From the NCBI RefSeq assembly GCF_003812745.1, contig NZ_CP033831.1:620001-684000 (forward strand): DNA of 64,000 nucleotides. The letters run 5' to 3'. Positions 17,408-25,689 of the stretch are shown one piece after another; within the stretch, counting starts at the first letter, position 1, and every line of letters starts with the position of its first letter. The position numbers and the translations under genes are program-made. The notes under the pieces are model-generated. The model saw only the letters and a program-made list of their open reading frames with translations, was not told the DNA's origin and searched no databases. The DNA comes from Serratia sp. FDAARGOS_506. Its GTDB lineage: Bacteria; Pseudomonadota; Gammaproteobacteria; Enterobacterales; Enterobacteriaceae.

Positions 17408-17986
17408 TTAGTGCAACGTCGGTTTGATGTTTTCCGGCGCCGTTGGCTTGTGACGGGTGAATTCGCCGTGGCACATGATGGCGGCAACCCGCACATACTC
17501 CGCCACTTCTTCCAACGACTGCTCCAATTCTTCCTGATCTTCGTCTTCGTCGTAGCCCAGCTGCGCGATGTTGCGCAGATCGTCGATCGCTTCCCCGACT
17601 TCGTCTTTCACCTGGGCCAGCTTCGGCTGCATCATCCCCAGCCCGAGCAGGAAGTGGTTGACCCAACCGGCTAGCGCGTCGGCGCGATCGAACACGCTGA
17701 CGATCTCCCCTTCCGGCAGCATCAGCTGGAACAGGAATTCGTCGTCTTCCAGCGTTTCGCGCGTCACTTCATACAGCTGCTGCAATGGCTGGCTGAGCGC
17801 CTGCGGGAAGGCAACACCTTCGTTGGTCAGATCGTGCACCAGCGCCTGCCAGCCGGCATCACGGCTGCCGCCGCACAGCAGGCCGCTGATCAGACCGTGC
17901 ATTTCTGCTGCGGTCAGCGCCACCGACTGCTGGTTGAGGGCCACGGTCAAAGATTGGTAACTTGGAAATGTATTCTGTATAGACAT
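17408..17986 (-). CDS. ygfB: UPF0149 family protein YgfB
   Basis: The 192-residue protein has a recognisable C-terminal half ([42 protein letters not shown], and the final KPTLH) shared with E. coli YgfB. A frame-internal GTG/ATG lies two codons upstream, but MSIQN is the family start. The molecular role in enterobacteria is not established; in Pseudomonas a YgfB homologue affects beta-lactamase expression. It is first in ygfB-pepP-ubiH-ubiI and divergent from zapA. Confidence 0.95.
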   Translation of the reverse strand: MSIQNTFPSYQSLTVALNQQSVALTAAEMHGLISGLLCGGSRDAGWQALVHDLTNEGVAFPQALSQPLQQLYEVTRETLEDDEFLFQLMLPEGEIVSVFDRADALAGWVNHFLLGLGMMQPKLAQVKDEVGEAIDDLRNIAQLGYDEDEDQEELEQSLEEVAEYVRVAAIMCHGEFTRHKPTAPENIKPTLH

Positions 17987-18305
17987 GCGCATTCGTCATC
18001 GTTGGCAGGATAAGTTCGTGTTATGCTACCACCAAGGTCCGTCGCTATACCAGATAAGCGCGACACCTCAGTGGCTAGTTATAATCGCGATGTGGCAGGT
18101 TTCACACTGCGCCGTCGGGTGGCGAAAGTGCGGTAAATACGCATTTTGAAACCCTTTTTTGACTGGCAATGTGCGCCACAGTAGATTACAACCAGGTACT
18201 GAAAAAGGGGTTGTATCTTGGTACCGAGGTATATATAGTGGCGCCCGCTTTGACGGCCCGGCCAGGGCGGACAAGGCTGGCGCGAAATTTAGGCAGGAAG
18301 GTGGC
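17987..18305 (+). promoter_or_regulatory. ygfB/zapA divergent region with a zapA promoter candidate
   Basis: No gene lies in these 319 bp. TTGTAT (18211-18216), 17 bp, TATAGT (18234-18239) forms a good promoter pointing to zapA, about 65 bp before its start, with GGTAC repeats around it. AGGAAGG precedes the zapA ATG. I saw no clear ygfB promoter. Confidence 0.5.
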
Positions 18306-18635
18306 ATGTCTGCACAACCGGTAGATATTCAAATTTTTGGCCGCTCGTTAAGAGTCAATTGCCCGCCAGAACAACAAGATGCGTTGAATATGGCGGCGGA
18401 CGATCTTAACCAACGGTTGCAAGATCTTAAAGTTCGCACTAGAGTCTCCAATACTGAGCAACTGGTTTTCATCGCGGCATTGAACGTCTGTCACGAACTT
18501 GCTCAAGAACGGTTGAAAACCCGTGACTATGCGTCCAATATGGAACAACGCATACGGATGCTGCAGCAGACCATTGAACAAGCGCTGCTTGAACAAGGTC
18601 GCATCTCTGAACGTCAGGATGCACAATTCGAATAA
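18306..18635 (+). CDS. zapA: Cell division protein ZapA
   Basis: The 109-residue protein [20 protein letters not shown]... matches E. coli ZapA in length and sequence. It has an N-terminal globular part (1-45) and a C-terminal coiled coil ([23 protein letters not shown] onward). It bundles FtsZ protofilaments at the division ring. The frame is open for 49 codons upstream, but the ATG at 18306 has AGGAAGG upstream and the family N-terminus. 6S RNA follows 41 bp after the stop. Confidence 0.96.
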   Translation: MSAQPVDIQIFGRSLRVNCPPEQQDALNMAADDLNQRLQDLKVRTRVSNTEQLVFIAALNVCHELAQERLKTRDYASNMEQRIRMLQQTIEQALLEQGRISERQDAQFE

Positions 18636-18676
18636 CTTAAGTTGTTGAAATCACAGTTTCGGCAACGAGTACAAAA

Positions 18677-18859
18677 ATTTCTCTGAGATGTTCGCCAGCG
18701 GGCCAGTCCCCTGAGCCGATATTTAGTACAAACAGAATGTGTTGCTCCGCGATCGGTGAGCACGCTCGGTGCGCCGAGAAGCCTTAAGATTGCGACGGCA
18801 CGTTCACCTTGAACCATGGGTTCAAGGGTTACAGCCTGCGACGGCATCTCGGAGATTCC
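18677..18859 (+). ncRNA. ssrS: 6S RNA
   Basis: This 183-nt segment begins ATTTCTCTGAGATGTTCG and ends CATCTCGGAGATTCC, the paired termini of enterobacterial 6S RNA. The internal GCGGGCCAGTCCCCTGAGCC, TGCTCCGCG...GGTGAGCA and GAACCATGGGTTCAAGGG elements match the E. coli sequence with a few compensating changes. It folds as a long, open-promoter-like hairpin that sequesters sigma70 RNA polymerase in stationary phase. Its position between zapA and fau, with fau co-transcribed, is conserved. Confidence 0.97.
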
Positions 18860-18911
18860 CCTTCTCAGCGGTTTATGTGTGCTGAACGCTACACTGAGCA
18901 AGCCTGATACG

Positions 18912-19520
18912 ATGCCTTTTCAACCCCAATTCGCGCAGCAGCGCCAAGCCATTCGTCAACTCATTCGCCAACGTCGGCGCGAGCTTACGCCCGAGCAGCA
19001 ACGCTTTGCCGCAGACAAGATAGCCGAACGCCTCACCGCACATGCACGCATTCAGGCGTCGCACAGCATCGCGGTATTCCTGTCGTTTGACGGTGAACTG
19101 GACACCGGGCCGCTGATCGAGCAACTGTGGACGCTCGGCAAACGGGTTTACCTGCCGGTGCTGCACCCGTTCAGCCCGGGCCACCTGCTGTTCCTGCGCT
19201 ATGCGCCGGAAACGCCGCTGGTGCGCAATCGCTTCAATATTCTCGAACCGCGCCTCGATGTGCGCCAGGTGTTACCGCTGGGCGAGCTGGACGTCGTACT
19301 GACGCCGCTGGTGGCATTCGATCATACCGGGCAGCGTCTGGGCATGGGCGGCGGCTTTTACGATCGCACCCTGCAAAACTGGCAGAGCTACGGCCCCTAT
19401 CCCATCGGTCTGGCCCATGATTGCCAGCAGGTGGAGCATCTGCCGACCGAGCACTGGGATATCCCGCTGCCGGAAATCCTCACCCCACTCTGCAGCTGGG
19501 CGTGGCACGAACCCAAATAG
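18912..19520 (+). CDS. fau: 5-formyltetrahydrofolate cyclo-ligase
   Basis: The 202-residue protein (ygfA) has the N-terminal IRQRRRELTPEQQ basic motif, SFDGELDTGPLI, and the C-terminal GMGGGFYDRTL motif of the MTHFS family. It converts 5-formyl-THF to 5,10-methenyl-THF using ATP. I place the start at ATG 18912 (MPFQPQF). A longer frame would run into 6S RNA. A later in-frame ATT/Ile-equivalent to the E. coli start exists, so the N-terminus is slightly uncertain. The 6S-fau arrangement links it to the 6S transcript. Confidence 0.94.
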   Translation: MPFQPQFAQQRQAIRQLIRQRRRELTPEQQRFAADKIAERLTAHARIQASHSIAVFLSFDGELDTGPLIEQLWTLGKRVYLPVLHPFSPGHLLFLRYAPETPLVRNRFNILEPRLDVRQVLPLGELDVVLTPLVAFDHTGQRLGMGGGFYDRTLQNWQSYGPYPIGLAHDCQQVEHLPTEHWDIPLPEILTPLCSWAWHEPK

Positions 19521-19521
19521 C

Positions 19522-19547
19522 AAAAGGCCGGATCGCTCCGGCCTTTT
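19522..19547. terminator. Bidirectional terminator between fau and serA
   Basis: AAAAGGCCGGA / TCCGGCCTTTT with loop TCGC, ending in T5 on the plus strand and flanked by A4 for the opposite strand, serves both convergent genes. Confidence 0.92.
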
Positions 19548-19568
19548 TCGTTGCGACATGCCGCCTAA

Positions 19569-20807
19569 TCAGAACAGCAGACGGGCGCGAATAGTGCCGT
19601 CGATGGCCTTCATGCGCTGCAGCGCGGCGTCGGCGCGCGCGGTTTCCGCTTCAATGTCGATCACCACGTAGCCGATTTCCGGCCCGGTTTGCAGATACTG
19701 TGCGGCGATGTTAACCCCCTCTTCGGCAAATATCTGGTTAATCTGCGTCAGCACGCCCGGACGGTTTTCGTGGATGTGCAGCAGACGGCTGGCGTTCGGG
19801 CCATGCGCCGGCAGCGACACTTCCGGGAAGTTGACTGCAGACAGGGTCGACCCGTTGTCGGAGTATTTCGCCAGCTTGCCGGCCACTTCGTCGCCGATGT
19901 TCTCCTGCGCTTCCTGAGTGGAACCGCCGATATGCGGCGTCAGCAGCACATTGTCGAACTCGCACAGCGGCGAGTTGAACGGATCGCTGTTGGTCGCCGG
20001 CTCTTCCGGGAAGACGTCGATCGCCGCGCCCGCCAGGTGATTGCTGGCCAATGCGTCGCACAGCGCGGGGATGTCCACCACGGTGCCGCGCGAGGCGTTG
20101 ATCAGAATGGCGCCCGGTTTCATCAGCGCCAACTCTTCAGCCCCCATCATGTTCTTGGTCGCCAGCGTTTCCGGCACGTGCAGCGTCACCACGTCGCTCA
20201 TATTGAGCAGATCGGACAGATGGCGCACCTGCTGCGCGTTGCCCAGCGGCAGCTTGTTCTCGATGTCGTAGAAGAACACCTTCATGCCCAGCCCTTCGGC
20301 CAGAATGCCCAGTTGGGTGCCGATATGGCCGTAGCCGATGATGCCCAGTTTTTTGCCGCGCGCCTCATAGGAGCCCACGGCCAGTTTGTGCCACACGCCG
20401 CGGTGCGCCTTGGCGTTGGCGGCCGGAATGCCGCGCAGCATCAATAGCAGCTCGCCCAGCACCATTTCGGCTACGGATCGGGTATTGGAGAAGGGGGCGT
20501 TGAAGACCGGAATGCCGCGTTTGGTCGCCGCGTTCAGATCTACCTGGTTGGTGCCGATGCAGAAGCAGCCCACCGCCACGAGTTTTTCTGCGGCGGCGAA
20601 TACTTCTTCGGTCAGATGCGTACGCGATCGGATGCCGACGAAGTGCGCATCGCGGATGGATGCCTTCAGCGATTCGGTGTCTAACGCACCCTTGTGGTAT
20701 TCGATGTTGGTATAACCGGCGGCACGTAGATTATCGACCGTGCTCTGATGAACCCCTTCCACCAACAGGAATTTAATCCTGTCTTTCTCCAATGATACTT
20801 TTGCCAT
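19569..20807 (-). CDS. serA: D-3-phosphoglycerate dehydrogenase
   Basis: The 412-residue enzyme (E. coli has 410) has the NAD-binding KLGIIGYGHIGTQLG, substrate-domain catalytic Arg/Glu/His region ending LLTPHIGGSTQEAQENIG, and a C-terminal ACT domain (about 337-412, HENRPGVLTQINQIFAEEGVNIA split across the domain) that mediates serine feedback inhibition. It makes the first committed step of serine synthesis in the cytosol. It is convergent with fau and separated from rpiA by 292 bp, which presumably hold Lrp-type control. Confidence 0.97.
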   Translation of the reverse strand: MAKVSLEKDRIKFLLVEGVHQSTVDNLRAAGYTNIEYHKGALDTESLKASIRDAHFVGIRSRTHLTEEVFAAAEKLVAVGCFCIGTNQVDLNAATKRGIPVFNAPFSNTRSVAEMVLGELLLMLRGIPAANAKAHRGVWHKLAVGSYEARGKKLGIIGYGHIGTQLGILAEGLGMKVFFYDIENKLPLGNAQQVRHLSDLLNMSDVVTLHVPETLATKNMMGAEELALMKPGAILINASRGTVVDIPALCDALASNHLAGAAIDVFPEEPATNSDPFNSPLCEFDNVLLTPHIGGSTQEAQENIGDEVAGKLAKYSDNGSTLSAVNFPEVSLPAHGPNASRLLHIHENRPGVLTQINQIFAEEGVNIAAQYLQTGPEIGYVVIDIEAETARADAALQRMKAIDGTIRARLLF

Positions 20808-21099
20808 TTACCCGACCCTATGTTCAGACTTCAGAAGCGGCTGTGACGACACAGCTCCCATCCAACATAACAAAAATAACGCGGGCGGCAATACAAACGA
20901 TTGCCTGCCCGGCAGGACAAGGCGCAGCGTTGATGGCGGTTTACGGCAGAAAATGCCATAGGGAAAGTTTTCGGCAGAAGCTTTGGGGAGTCAGGTTTCA
21001 CAATGTGACATAAGTCACCAAATTTGCCGTTTTTCAGAAAAGATATTTTAACCGAAGAATTATGCGGCCCGGCACTACCGGGCCACAAACGGCGGAGGC
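20808..21099 (-). promoter_or_regulatory. serA promoter region
   Basis: These 292 bp lie between the rpiA stop and the serA start, both leftward. A+T-rich patches and the hairpin after rpiA are visible. I could not identify a confident -35/-10 pair or operator. Confidence 0.3.
21066..21084 (-). terminator. Hairpin after rpiA
   Basis: GGCCCGG / CCGGGCC with loop CACTA lies 16 bp past the rpiA stop. The leftward tail is A+T-rich but has no clean T run. Confidence 0.5.
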
Positions 21100-21756
21100 T
21101 TATTTGACCACTTTCACGCCTTCCGGGGTGCCGACCAGCGCCACGTCCGCGCCGCGGTTGGCGAACAGCCCCACGGTCACCACGCCGGCGATGCCGTTAA
21201 TCTTGTTCTCCAGCGCGATGGCGTCGGTGATGCTCAGGTTATGCACATCGAGGATCACGTTGCCGTTGTCGGTCACCACGTTCTGGCGATACTCCGGCAG
21301 ACCGCCGAGTTTCACCAGCTCGCGCGCCACGTAAGAGCGGGCCATCGGGATCACTTCCACCGGCAGCGGGAACTTGCCCAGCACGTCCACCTGCTTGCTG
21401 GCGTCGACGATGCAGATGAATTTCTTGGCGATGGCGGCGATGATCTTCTCGCGCGTCAGCGCAGCACCGCCGCCCTTGATCATCTGCATATGGCCGTTGA
21501 TTTCGTCCGCGCCGTCTACGTAGATATCGAGCGAGTCCACTTCGTTGCTGTCGAACACGTGGATGCCGAGGCTTTTCAGCTTGGCGGTGGAGGCGTCGGA
21601 GCTGGATACCGCGCCTTCGATCTGGTGCTTGATGGAGCCCAGCGCGTCAATAAAGTGGGCAGCGGTAGAGCCGGTGCCGACCCCGACGATGGTGCCTGGC
21701 GTCACGTATTCCAGCGCCGCCCAGCCCACCGCTTTTTTCAGTTCATCCTGCGTCAT
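21100..21756 (-). CDS. rpiA: Ribose-5-phosphate isomerase A
   Basis: The 218-residue protein starts [18 protein letters not shown] and keeps the [14 protein letters not shown] phosphate loop, the catalytic DGADEI and [13 protein letters not shown] motifs and the [11 protein letters not shown] segment. It interconverts ribose-5-phosphate and ribulose-5-phosphate. The open frame extends 55 codons upstream, but ATG 21756 matches E. coli RpiA (219 residues) and has AAGGGACA upstream. It is divergent from argP, as in E. coli. Confidence 0.97.
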   Translation of the reverse strand: MTQDELKKAVGWAALEYVTPGTIVGVGTGSTAAHFIDALGSIKHQIEGAVSSSDASTAKLKSLGIHVFDSNEVDSLDIYVDGADEINGHMQMIKGGGAALTREKIIAAIAKKFICIVDASKQVDVLGKFPLPVEVIPMARSYVARELVKLGGLPEYRQNVVTDNGNVILDVHNLSITDAIALENKINGIAGVVTVGLFANRGADVALVGTPEGVKVVK

Positions 21757-21959
21757 AATATGTCCCTTGCCTCTGTACGAAAACGTGTGCGTATTATAGG
21801 GTAAAACGCTGTTTTTCACGCTGGCAGGATCACACTTATTTACCGCAACCCGCATTTTCACCCGCTTAGCGGCGAGACGGGGCGTGATTTTTCCACCTGC
21901 GCCGTGCGCAAAATGTGGCATAGTGCCGGTATCATTCTAATTTAAGGGATATCTTTCCG

Positions 21960-22853
21960 ATGAAACGCCCAGACTATCGTACGCTGCAAGCGCTGGACGC
22001 GGTGATCCGTGAGCGCGGCTTCGAGCGCGCCGCGCAAAAACTCTGTATCACGCAATCGGCGGTATCCCAACGTATTAAACAGCTGGAAAATCTGTTCGGC
22101 CAACCGTTGCTGGTTCGTACCGTGCCGCCGCGTCCTACCGAGCAGGGGCAAAAACTGCTGGCGCTGCTGCATCAGGTGGAATTGCTGGAAGAAGAGTGGC
22201 TGGGCAACGACACCGGCGTCGATACGCCGTTGCTGCTGTCGCTGGCGGTCAACGCCGACAGTCTGGCTACCTGGCTGCTGCCGGCGCTGAAGCCGGTGCT
22301 GGCGGACTCCCCCATTCGCCTGAATCTGCAGGTGGAAGATGAAACCCGCACCCAGGAGCGGCTGCGTCGCGGTGAGGTGGTGGGCGCGGTGAGTATTCAA
22401 CCGCAGCCGCTGCCGAGCTGCCTGGTGGATCGGCTGGGGGCGCTGGACTACCTGTTCGTGGCCTCCAGCGGCTTCGCCGAGCGCTACTTCCCGAGCGGCG
22501 TCACCCGCTCCGCGCTGCTAAAAGCGCCGGCGGTGGCTTTCGACCATCTCGACGACATGCACCAGGCGTTCCTGCAGCAGAACTTCGATCTGTCGCCGGG
22601 CAGCGTGCCCTGCCACATCGTGAACTCGTCGGAAGCCTTCGTGCAGCTGGCGCGCCAAGGCACCACCTGCTGTATGATCCCGCACCTGCAGATCGAAAAG
22701 GAGCTGGCATCCGGTGAACTGATCGATCTGACGCCGGGGCTGTACCAGCGCCGCATGCTGTACTGGCACCGCTTCGCGCCGGAAAGCCGCATGATGCGCA
22801 AAGTGACAGACGCGTTGCTGGAGCACGGTCACCAGGTGCTGCGCCAGGATTAA
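21960..22853 (+). CDS. argP: LysR-type regulator ArgP (IciA)
   Basis: The 297-residue protein has the N-terminal winged helix ([35 protein letters not shown] broken over 6-40) and the LysR effector domain. It closely resembles E. coli ArgP. ArgP activates argO when arginine or canavanine is present and binds lysine as antagonist. argO lies 902 bp to the right, with yggE between them, the same order as E. coli. Confidence 0.96.
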   Translation: MKRPDYRTLQALDAVIRERGFERAAQKLCITQSAVSQRIKQLENLFGQPLLVRTVPPRPTEQGQKLLALLHQVELLEEEWLGNDTGVDTPLLLSLAVNADSLATWLLPALKPVLADSPIRLNLQVEDETRTQERLRRGEVVGAVSIQPQPLPSCLVDRLGALDYLFVASSGFAERYFPSGVTRSALLKAPAVAFDHLDDMHQAFLQQNFDLSPGSVPCHIVNSSEAFVQLARQGTTCCMIPHLQIEKELASGELIDLTPGLYQRRMLYWHRFAPESRMMRKVTDALLEHGHQVLRQD

Positions 22854-22859
22854 AACGAA

Positions 22860-22885
22860 AAAAGGTTCGCCACGGCGAACCTTTT
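22860..22885. terminator. Bidirectional terminator between argP and yggE
   Basis: AAAAGGTTCGCC / GGCGAACCTTTT forms a near-perfect stem with a tiny AC loop, flanked by A and T runs on the two sides. It separates convergent argP and yggE. Confidence 0.9.
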
Positions 22886-22901
22886 CTTCAATACGATAAC
22901 C

Positions 22902-23633
22902 TTACTGCGCGGCGTTGCGCTGCAGTTCGAACACCACATCCACCTGATCGTCAAAGTGAATGCTTTGCTGTTCATAGGTTTGCGCCGCGTCGCTTTCCGC
23001 CGCCGCACCGGCCGCTTTATACATCCGCGCCACCGGCATCGGCTGGTAGTTGGCGACCCGGTAGCGAATGCTGTACACCGGCCCCAGCTTGGCGTGGAAG
23101 CCCTTGGCCAGGGATTCGGCCTGCTGAGTCGCGTTCTCAATCGCTTTTTGCCGCGCCTGCTCGCGATACACGTCCGGCTTGGCGACGCCCAACTCCACCG
23201 CGCGGATCTCGTTCAGGCCGGATTTCAACGCGCCATCCAGCAGCTCGTTCAGCTTGTCCAACTGACGCAGCGTCACCTGCACCTGGCGCACCGCCCGGTA
23301 GCCCTTCAGCACCGACTCGCCGGTTTTCAGGTAATCATATTCCGGCTGGGTGCGCAGGTTGGCGGCGCTGATGTCTTTCTTCTCGATGTTATTTTTCTGC
23401 AGGAAATCAAAGTACTGCGCCACGCGCTCGTCCACCTGCTTCTTCGCCTGGGCGGCGTCTTTGGAGGAAACGCTCACCTCGATCGCCAGGGTGGCGATAT
23501 CCGGCGTGGCGTCCACGCTGGCAGTGCCGGAGGTGACGACGTGCGGCCCTTCAGGCACTTCGGCCGCCTGCAGCGCCATCGGTAACGTCCCTAATCCGAC
23601 CATTGCGGCCATAGCCAATGCTTTTAGCTTCAC
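22902..23633 (-). CDS. yggE: SIMPL-domain periplasmic protein YggE
   Basis: The 243-residue protein has a signal peptide (MKLKALAMAAMVGLGTLPMALQA, cleavage about 23) and a SIMPL/DUF541 domain (VTSGTASVDATPDIATLAIEVSVSS split; QATLRQLDKLNEL-type core). E. coli YggE lowers oxidative stress by an unknown mechanism. It lies between argP and argO in the conserved order and is probably its own unit, with 121 bp upstream. Confidence 0.93.
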   Translation of the reverse strand: MKLKALAMAAMVGLGTLPMALQAAEVPEGPHVVTSGTASVDATPDIATLAIEVSVSSKDAAQAKKQVDERVAQYFDFLQKNNIEKKDISAANLRTQPEYDYLKTGESVLKGYRAVRQVQVTLRQLDKLNELLDGALKSGLNEIRAVELGVAKPDVYREQARQKAIENATQQAESLAKGFHAKLGPVYSIRYRVANYQPMPVARMYKAAGAAAESDAAQTYEQQSIHFDDQVDVVFELQRNAAQ

Positions 23634-23754
23634 AGTGTCTCCTTAATGACAGGCTGTCTCTGATCGCCGGCTTTTCCCTGTGAGAGCCGCCGGATTCCTG
23701 GCATCAAACGTAGCATATCGCGCGGCGTTTTGAATTCGGATTAGTGACAAATTC

Positions 23755-24372
23755 TTATAAATTTGCCCCCTGCCAGGCCAGTTGCAGCGCGATGCCCCAC
23801 ATCACCAGCCCGACCAGCGCGTTGATGATGCGCTGCGCCCGCTGCGTGTTCAGCCACGGCGCCAGCCAGGAGGCCAGCAGCGCCAGCCCGAAGAACCACA
23901 CCGCCGACGCGCTGACTGCGCCGAGGGCGAACCAGGAGCGCACGTCCGCCGTCAGCTGCCCACCCAGGCTACCGAGCACCACAAAGGTATCCAGATAAAC
24001 GTGTGGGTTCAGCCAGGTGACCGCCAGCATGGTGACCACGATGCGCCAACGGCTCTGCGCCAGCTCCTGCGCCGCGGCCTGCGCCGGTTGCGGGCTGAAA
24101 GCGGAACGGAAGGCGCCCCACCCGTACCACAGCAGAAACGCCACCCCGCCCCAGGTGACCAGCGCTAGCAGCAGCGGCGAGCGGGTCAGCAATGCGCTGC
24201 CGCCGAAAATTCCGGCACAGATCAGCACGATATCGCTCAATGCGCACAGCGAAGCAATCATCAAATGGTACTGGCGGCGAATGCCCTGATTCATCACGAA
24301 TACGTTCTGCGGGCCCAACGGCAGGATCATGGCGGCGCTCAGGGCAAAACCCTGCAGGAAGACGGCTAACAT
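23755..24372 (-). CDS. argO: Arginine exporter ArgO
   Basis: The 205-residue LysE-family exporter has about six transmembrane segments and near-identity to E. coli ArgO across [32 protein letters not shown] and [21 protein letters not shown] use ATG 24372 (MLAVFLQG). A frame-open extension of 21 codons upstream is not family-like. It exports arginine and canavanine under ArgP control. In E. coli, mscS is the next gene; here about 18 kb of other genes intervene. Confidence 0.96.
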   Translation of the reverse strand: MLAVFLQGFALSAAMILPLGPQNVFVMNQGIRRQYHLMIASLCALSDIVLICAGIFGGSALLTRSPLLLALVTWGGVAFLLWYGWGAFRSAFSPQPAQAAAQELAQSRWRIVVTMLAVTWLNPHVYLDTFVVLGSLGGQLTADVRSWFALGAVSASAVWFFGLALLASWLAPWLNTQRAQRIINALVGLVMWGIALQLAWQGANL

Positions 24373-24496
24373 GGGGATTCCTCGAATGATAAAAGGCGCC
24401 GGACGAGGGCGCGTGTCGGTCAACACGCGCATCATACGAGGAAGCGATCATTAGGTGAAATTGATATTTCTAATCCAGTATCAGCGGAACTAATAC

Positions 24497-25315
24497 TCAA
24501 ATCGGCGTGACGAAACCCAGCTCCTGCGAGATGCGTTGCGCGGTGGCCAGCACCGGTTTAATCAGGCTTTTGACGCCGATTTGCTGCAGCTTGGCGGTTG
24601 GCAACGAAATAGATACCGCATAAGGCACGCGCTGTTGAATATCGAACACCGGCGCCGCCACGCAGGAGACCCCCAGCTCATTTTCTTCGCGATCCATCGC
24701 CATGCCGCGCTGGCGAATATCGGCCAGTTCCTCATACATCTTCGGCAGCTCGGTGATGGTATTGCGCGTCAGCGTCTGAATCTCCTGCTGGTGGGTCCGC
24801 CAGTAGTGGGCCGGGTAATCGTCGTTGCCGTAGGCCATGAAGATTTTCCCCATCGCCGAACAGTACAGCGGCATATGCTGGCCGATATAGGCGCGGGTGC
24901 GCATCATGCCGGTGGTCGGCTCCAGCTTGTAGATCAGAATGACGTGGTCGTCTTCGCGGCTGGAGAAGTTGACCGTCTCCCCCACTTCCAGGTTCAGCTG
25001 CTCCAAATGTGGTGCGGCCACGTGGATGATATTGAGTGACGACAGCGCCTTCTGGCCGATGGAAATGAATTTGGTGGTCAGGCGGTAGCTGCCCGGTGAC
25101 GGCGCCTGGGTCACATAGCCGCTGGTGTGCAAGCCCTGCAGCAGGCGGTGCACGGTGCTCTTGTTCATGCCGGCCAGCTCGGACAGATGCGCCAGTGGGC
25201 ATCCGTTGGGGAAATTGCTCAGGATCTCAATCAACTGCAAACCGCGGAACAGGCTTTGGCTGCCCAGCGGTTTGTCTTTCTTGTCATCTTTCTCGTCGAC
25301 GGCTTTCAGGCTCAT
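24497..25315 (-). CDS. yiaJ: IclR-family repressor YiaJ (PlaR)
   Basis: The 272-residue protein has an IclR winged helix (GSQSLFRGLQLIEILSNF and the recognition helix MNKSTVHRLLQGL) and the GAF-like effector domain with the YIGQHMPLYCSAMGKI motif. Much of it matches E. coli YiaJ as I recall it (PNGCPLAHLSELAG, AMDREENELGVSC). In E. coli it represses the yiaK-S operon. Here it is divergent from an ABC transporter operon, and matching candidate operators lie in front of that operon and of dlgD. The effector is thought to be a pathway intermediate or plant-derived ligand. Confidence 0.93.
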   Translation of the reverse strand: MSLKAVDEKDDKKDKPLGSQSLFRGLQLIEILSNFPNGCPLAHLSELAGMNKSTVHRLLQGLHTSGYVTQAPSPGSYRLTTKFISIGQKALSSLNIIHVAAPHLEQLNLEVGETVNFSSREDDHVILIYKLEPTTGMMRTRAYIGQHMPLYCSAMGKIFMAYGNDDYPAHYWRTHQQEIQTLTRNTITELPKMYEELADIRQRGMAMDREENELGVSCVAAPVFDIQQRVPYAVSISLPTAKLQQIGVKSLIKPVLATAQRISQELGFVTPI

Positions 25316-25689
25316 AGCGAAAATCTCTCCAGTGTCGAACCGCCAACCGGCGCTGCGGCGAAGTCGGCAGGCTCTTTGGCGGGCATGTTACCCCAAGGCC
25401 TGCATCAGGTGAAGACGGAACGCCGTTTCATTGTCCGCAGCGGGCCAGAAATCCGCAATATTTCCCCCGAATTGAAGTGAGCCATCGGTCACACTTCCGC
25501 AAAGTAAAAAATAACCCATTGTTTAATAAAAACAATTAAAACCTCACCACCTTTGATTTAGCGCAACGAACGTCATATTATTTTTGAAATTGAATTTCGC
25601 ATATTGAAATTTAAAGACCAGATACTCACCAACCGTTTGGCTACTTTGCCCGGCATCTTCGCACGGGCGCAACACCAGGGGCGCATCAC
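25316..25689 (+). promoter_or_regulatory. yiaJ / ABC-transporter divergent control region
   Basis: In these 374 bp the ABC operon has TTGATT (25553-25558), a 17-bp spacer and TATTAT (25576-25581). A strongly A+T-rich stretch (25500-25550) lies upstream. No confident yiaJ promoter was found. The candidate YiaJ operator is listed separately. Confidence 0.55.
25584..25613 (+). promoter_or_regulatory. Candidate YiaJ operator 1 (ABC transporter operon)
   Basis: TTGAAAT, three variable bases, then a 20-bp block ending ATATTGAAATTTA starts 3 bp after the -10 box, so it covers the expected transcription start. It matches the element at 30481-30510 at 27 of 30 positions. Both contain GAAAT-N3-ATTTC-like or GAATTTC half-sites. 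Repressor binding here would block initiation. Confidence 0.7.

Noticed and set aside
18160-18305. N-terminal extension of ZapA
   Set aside because: The open frame lacks family similarity, covers the promoter candidate, and the ATG at 18306 has the ribosome-binding site.
25477-25492. CRP site GTGA-N8-TCAC upstream of the ABC operon
   Set aside because: The spacing is 8 bp where CRP needs 6 between these half-sites.
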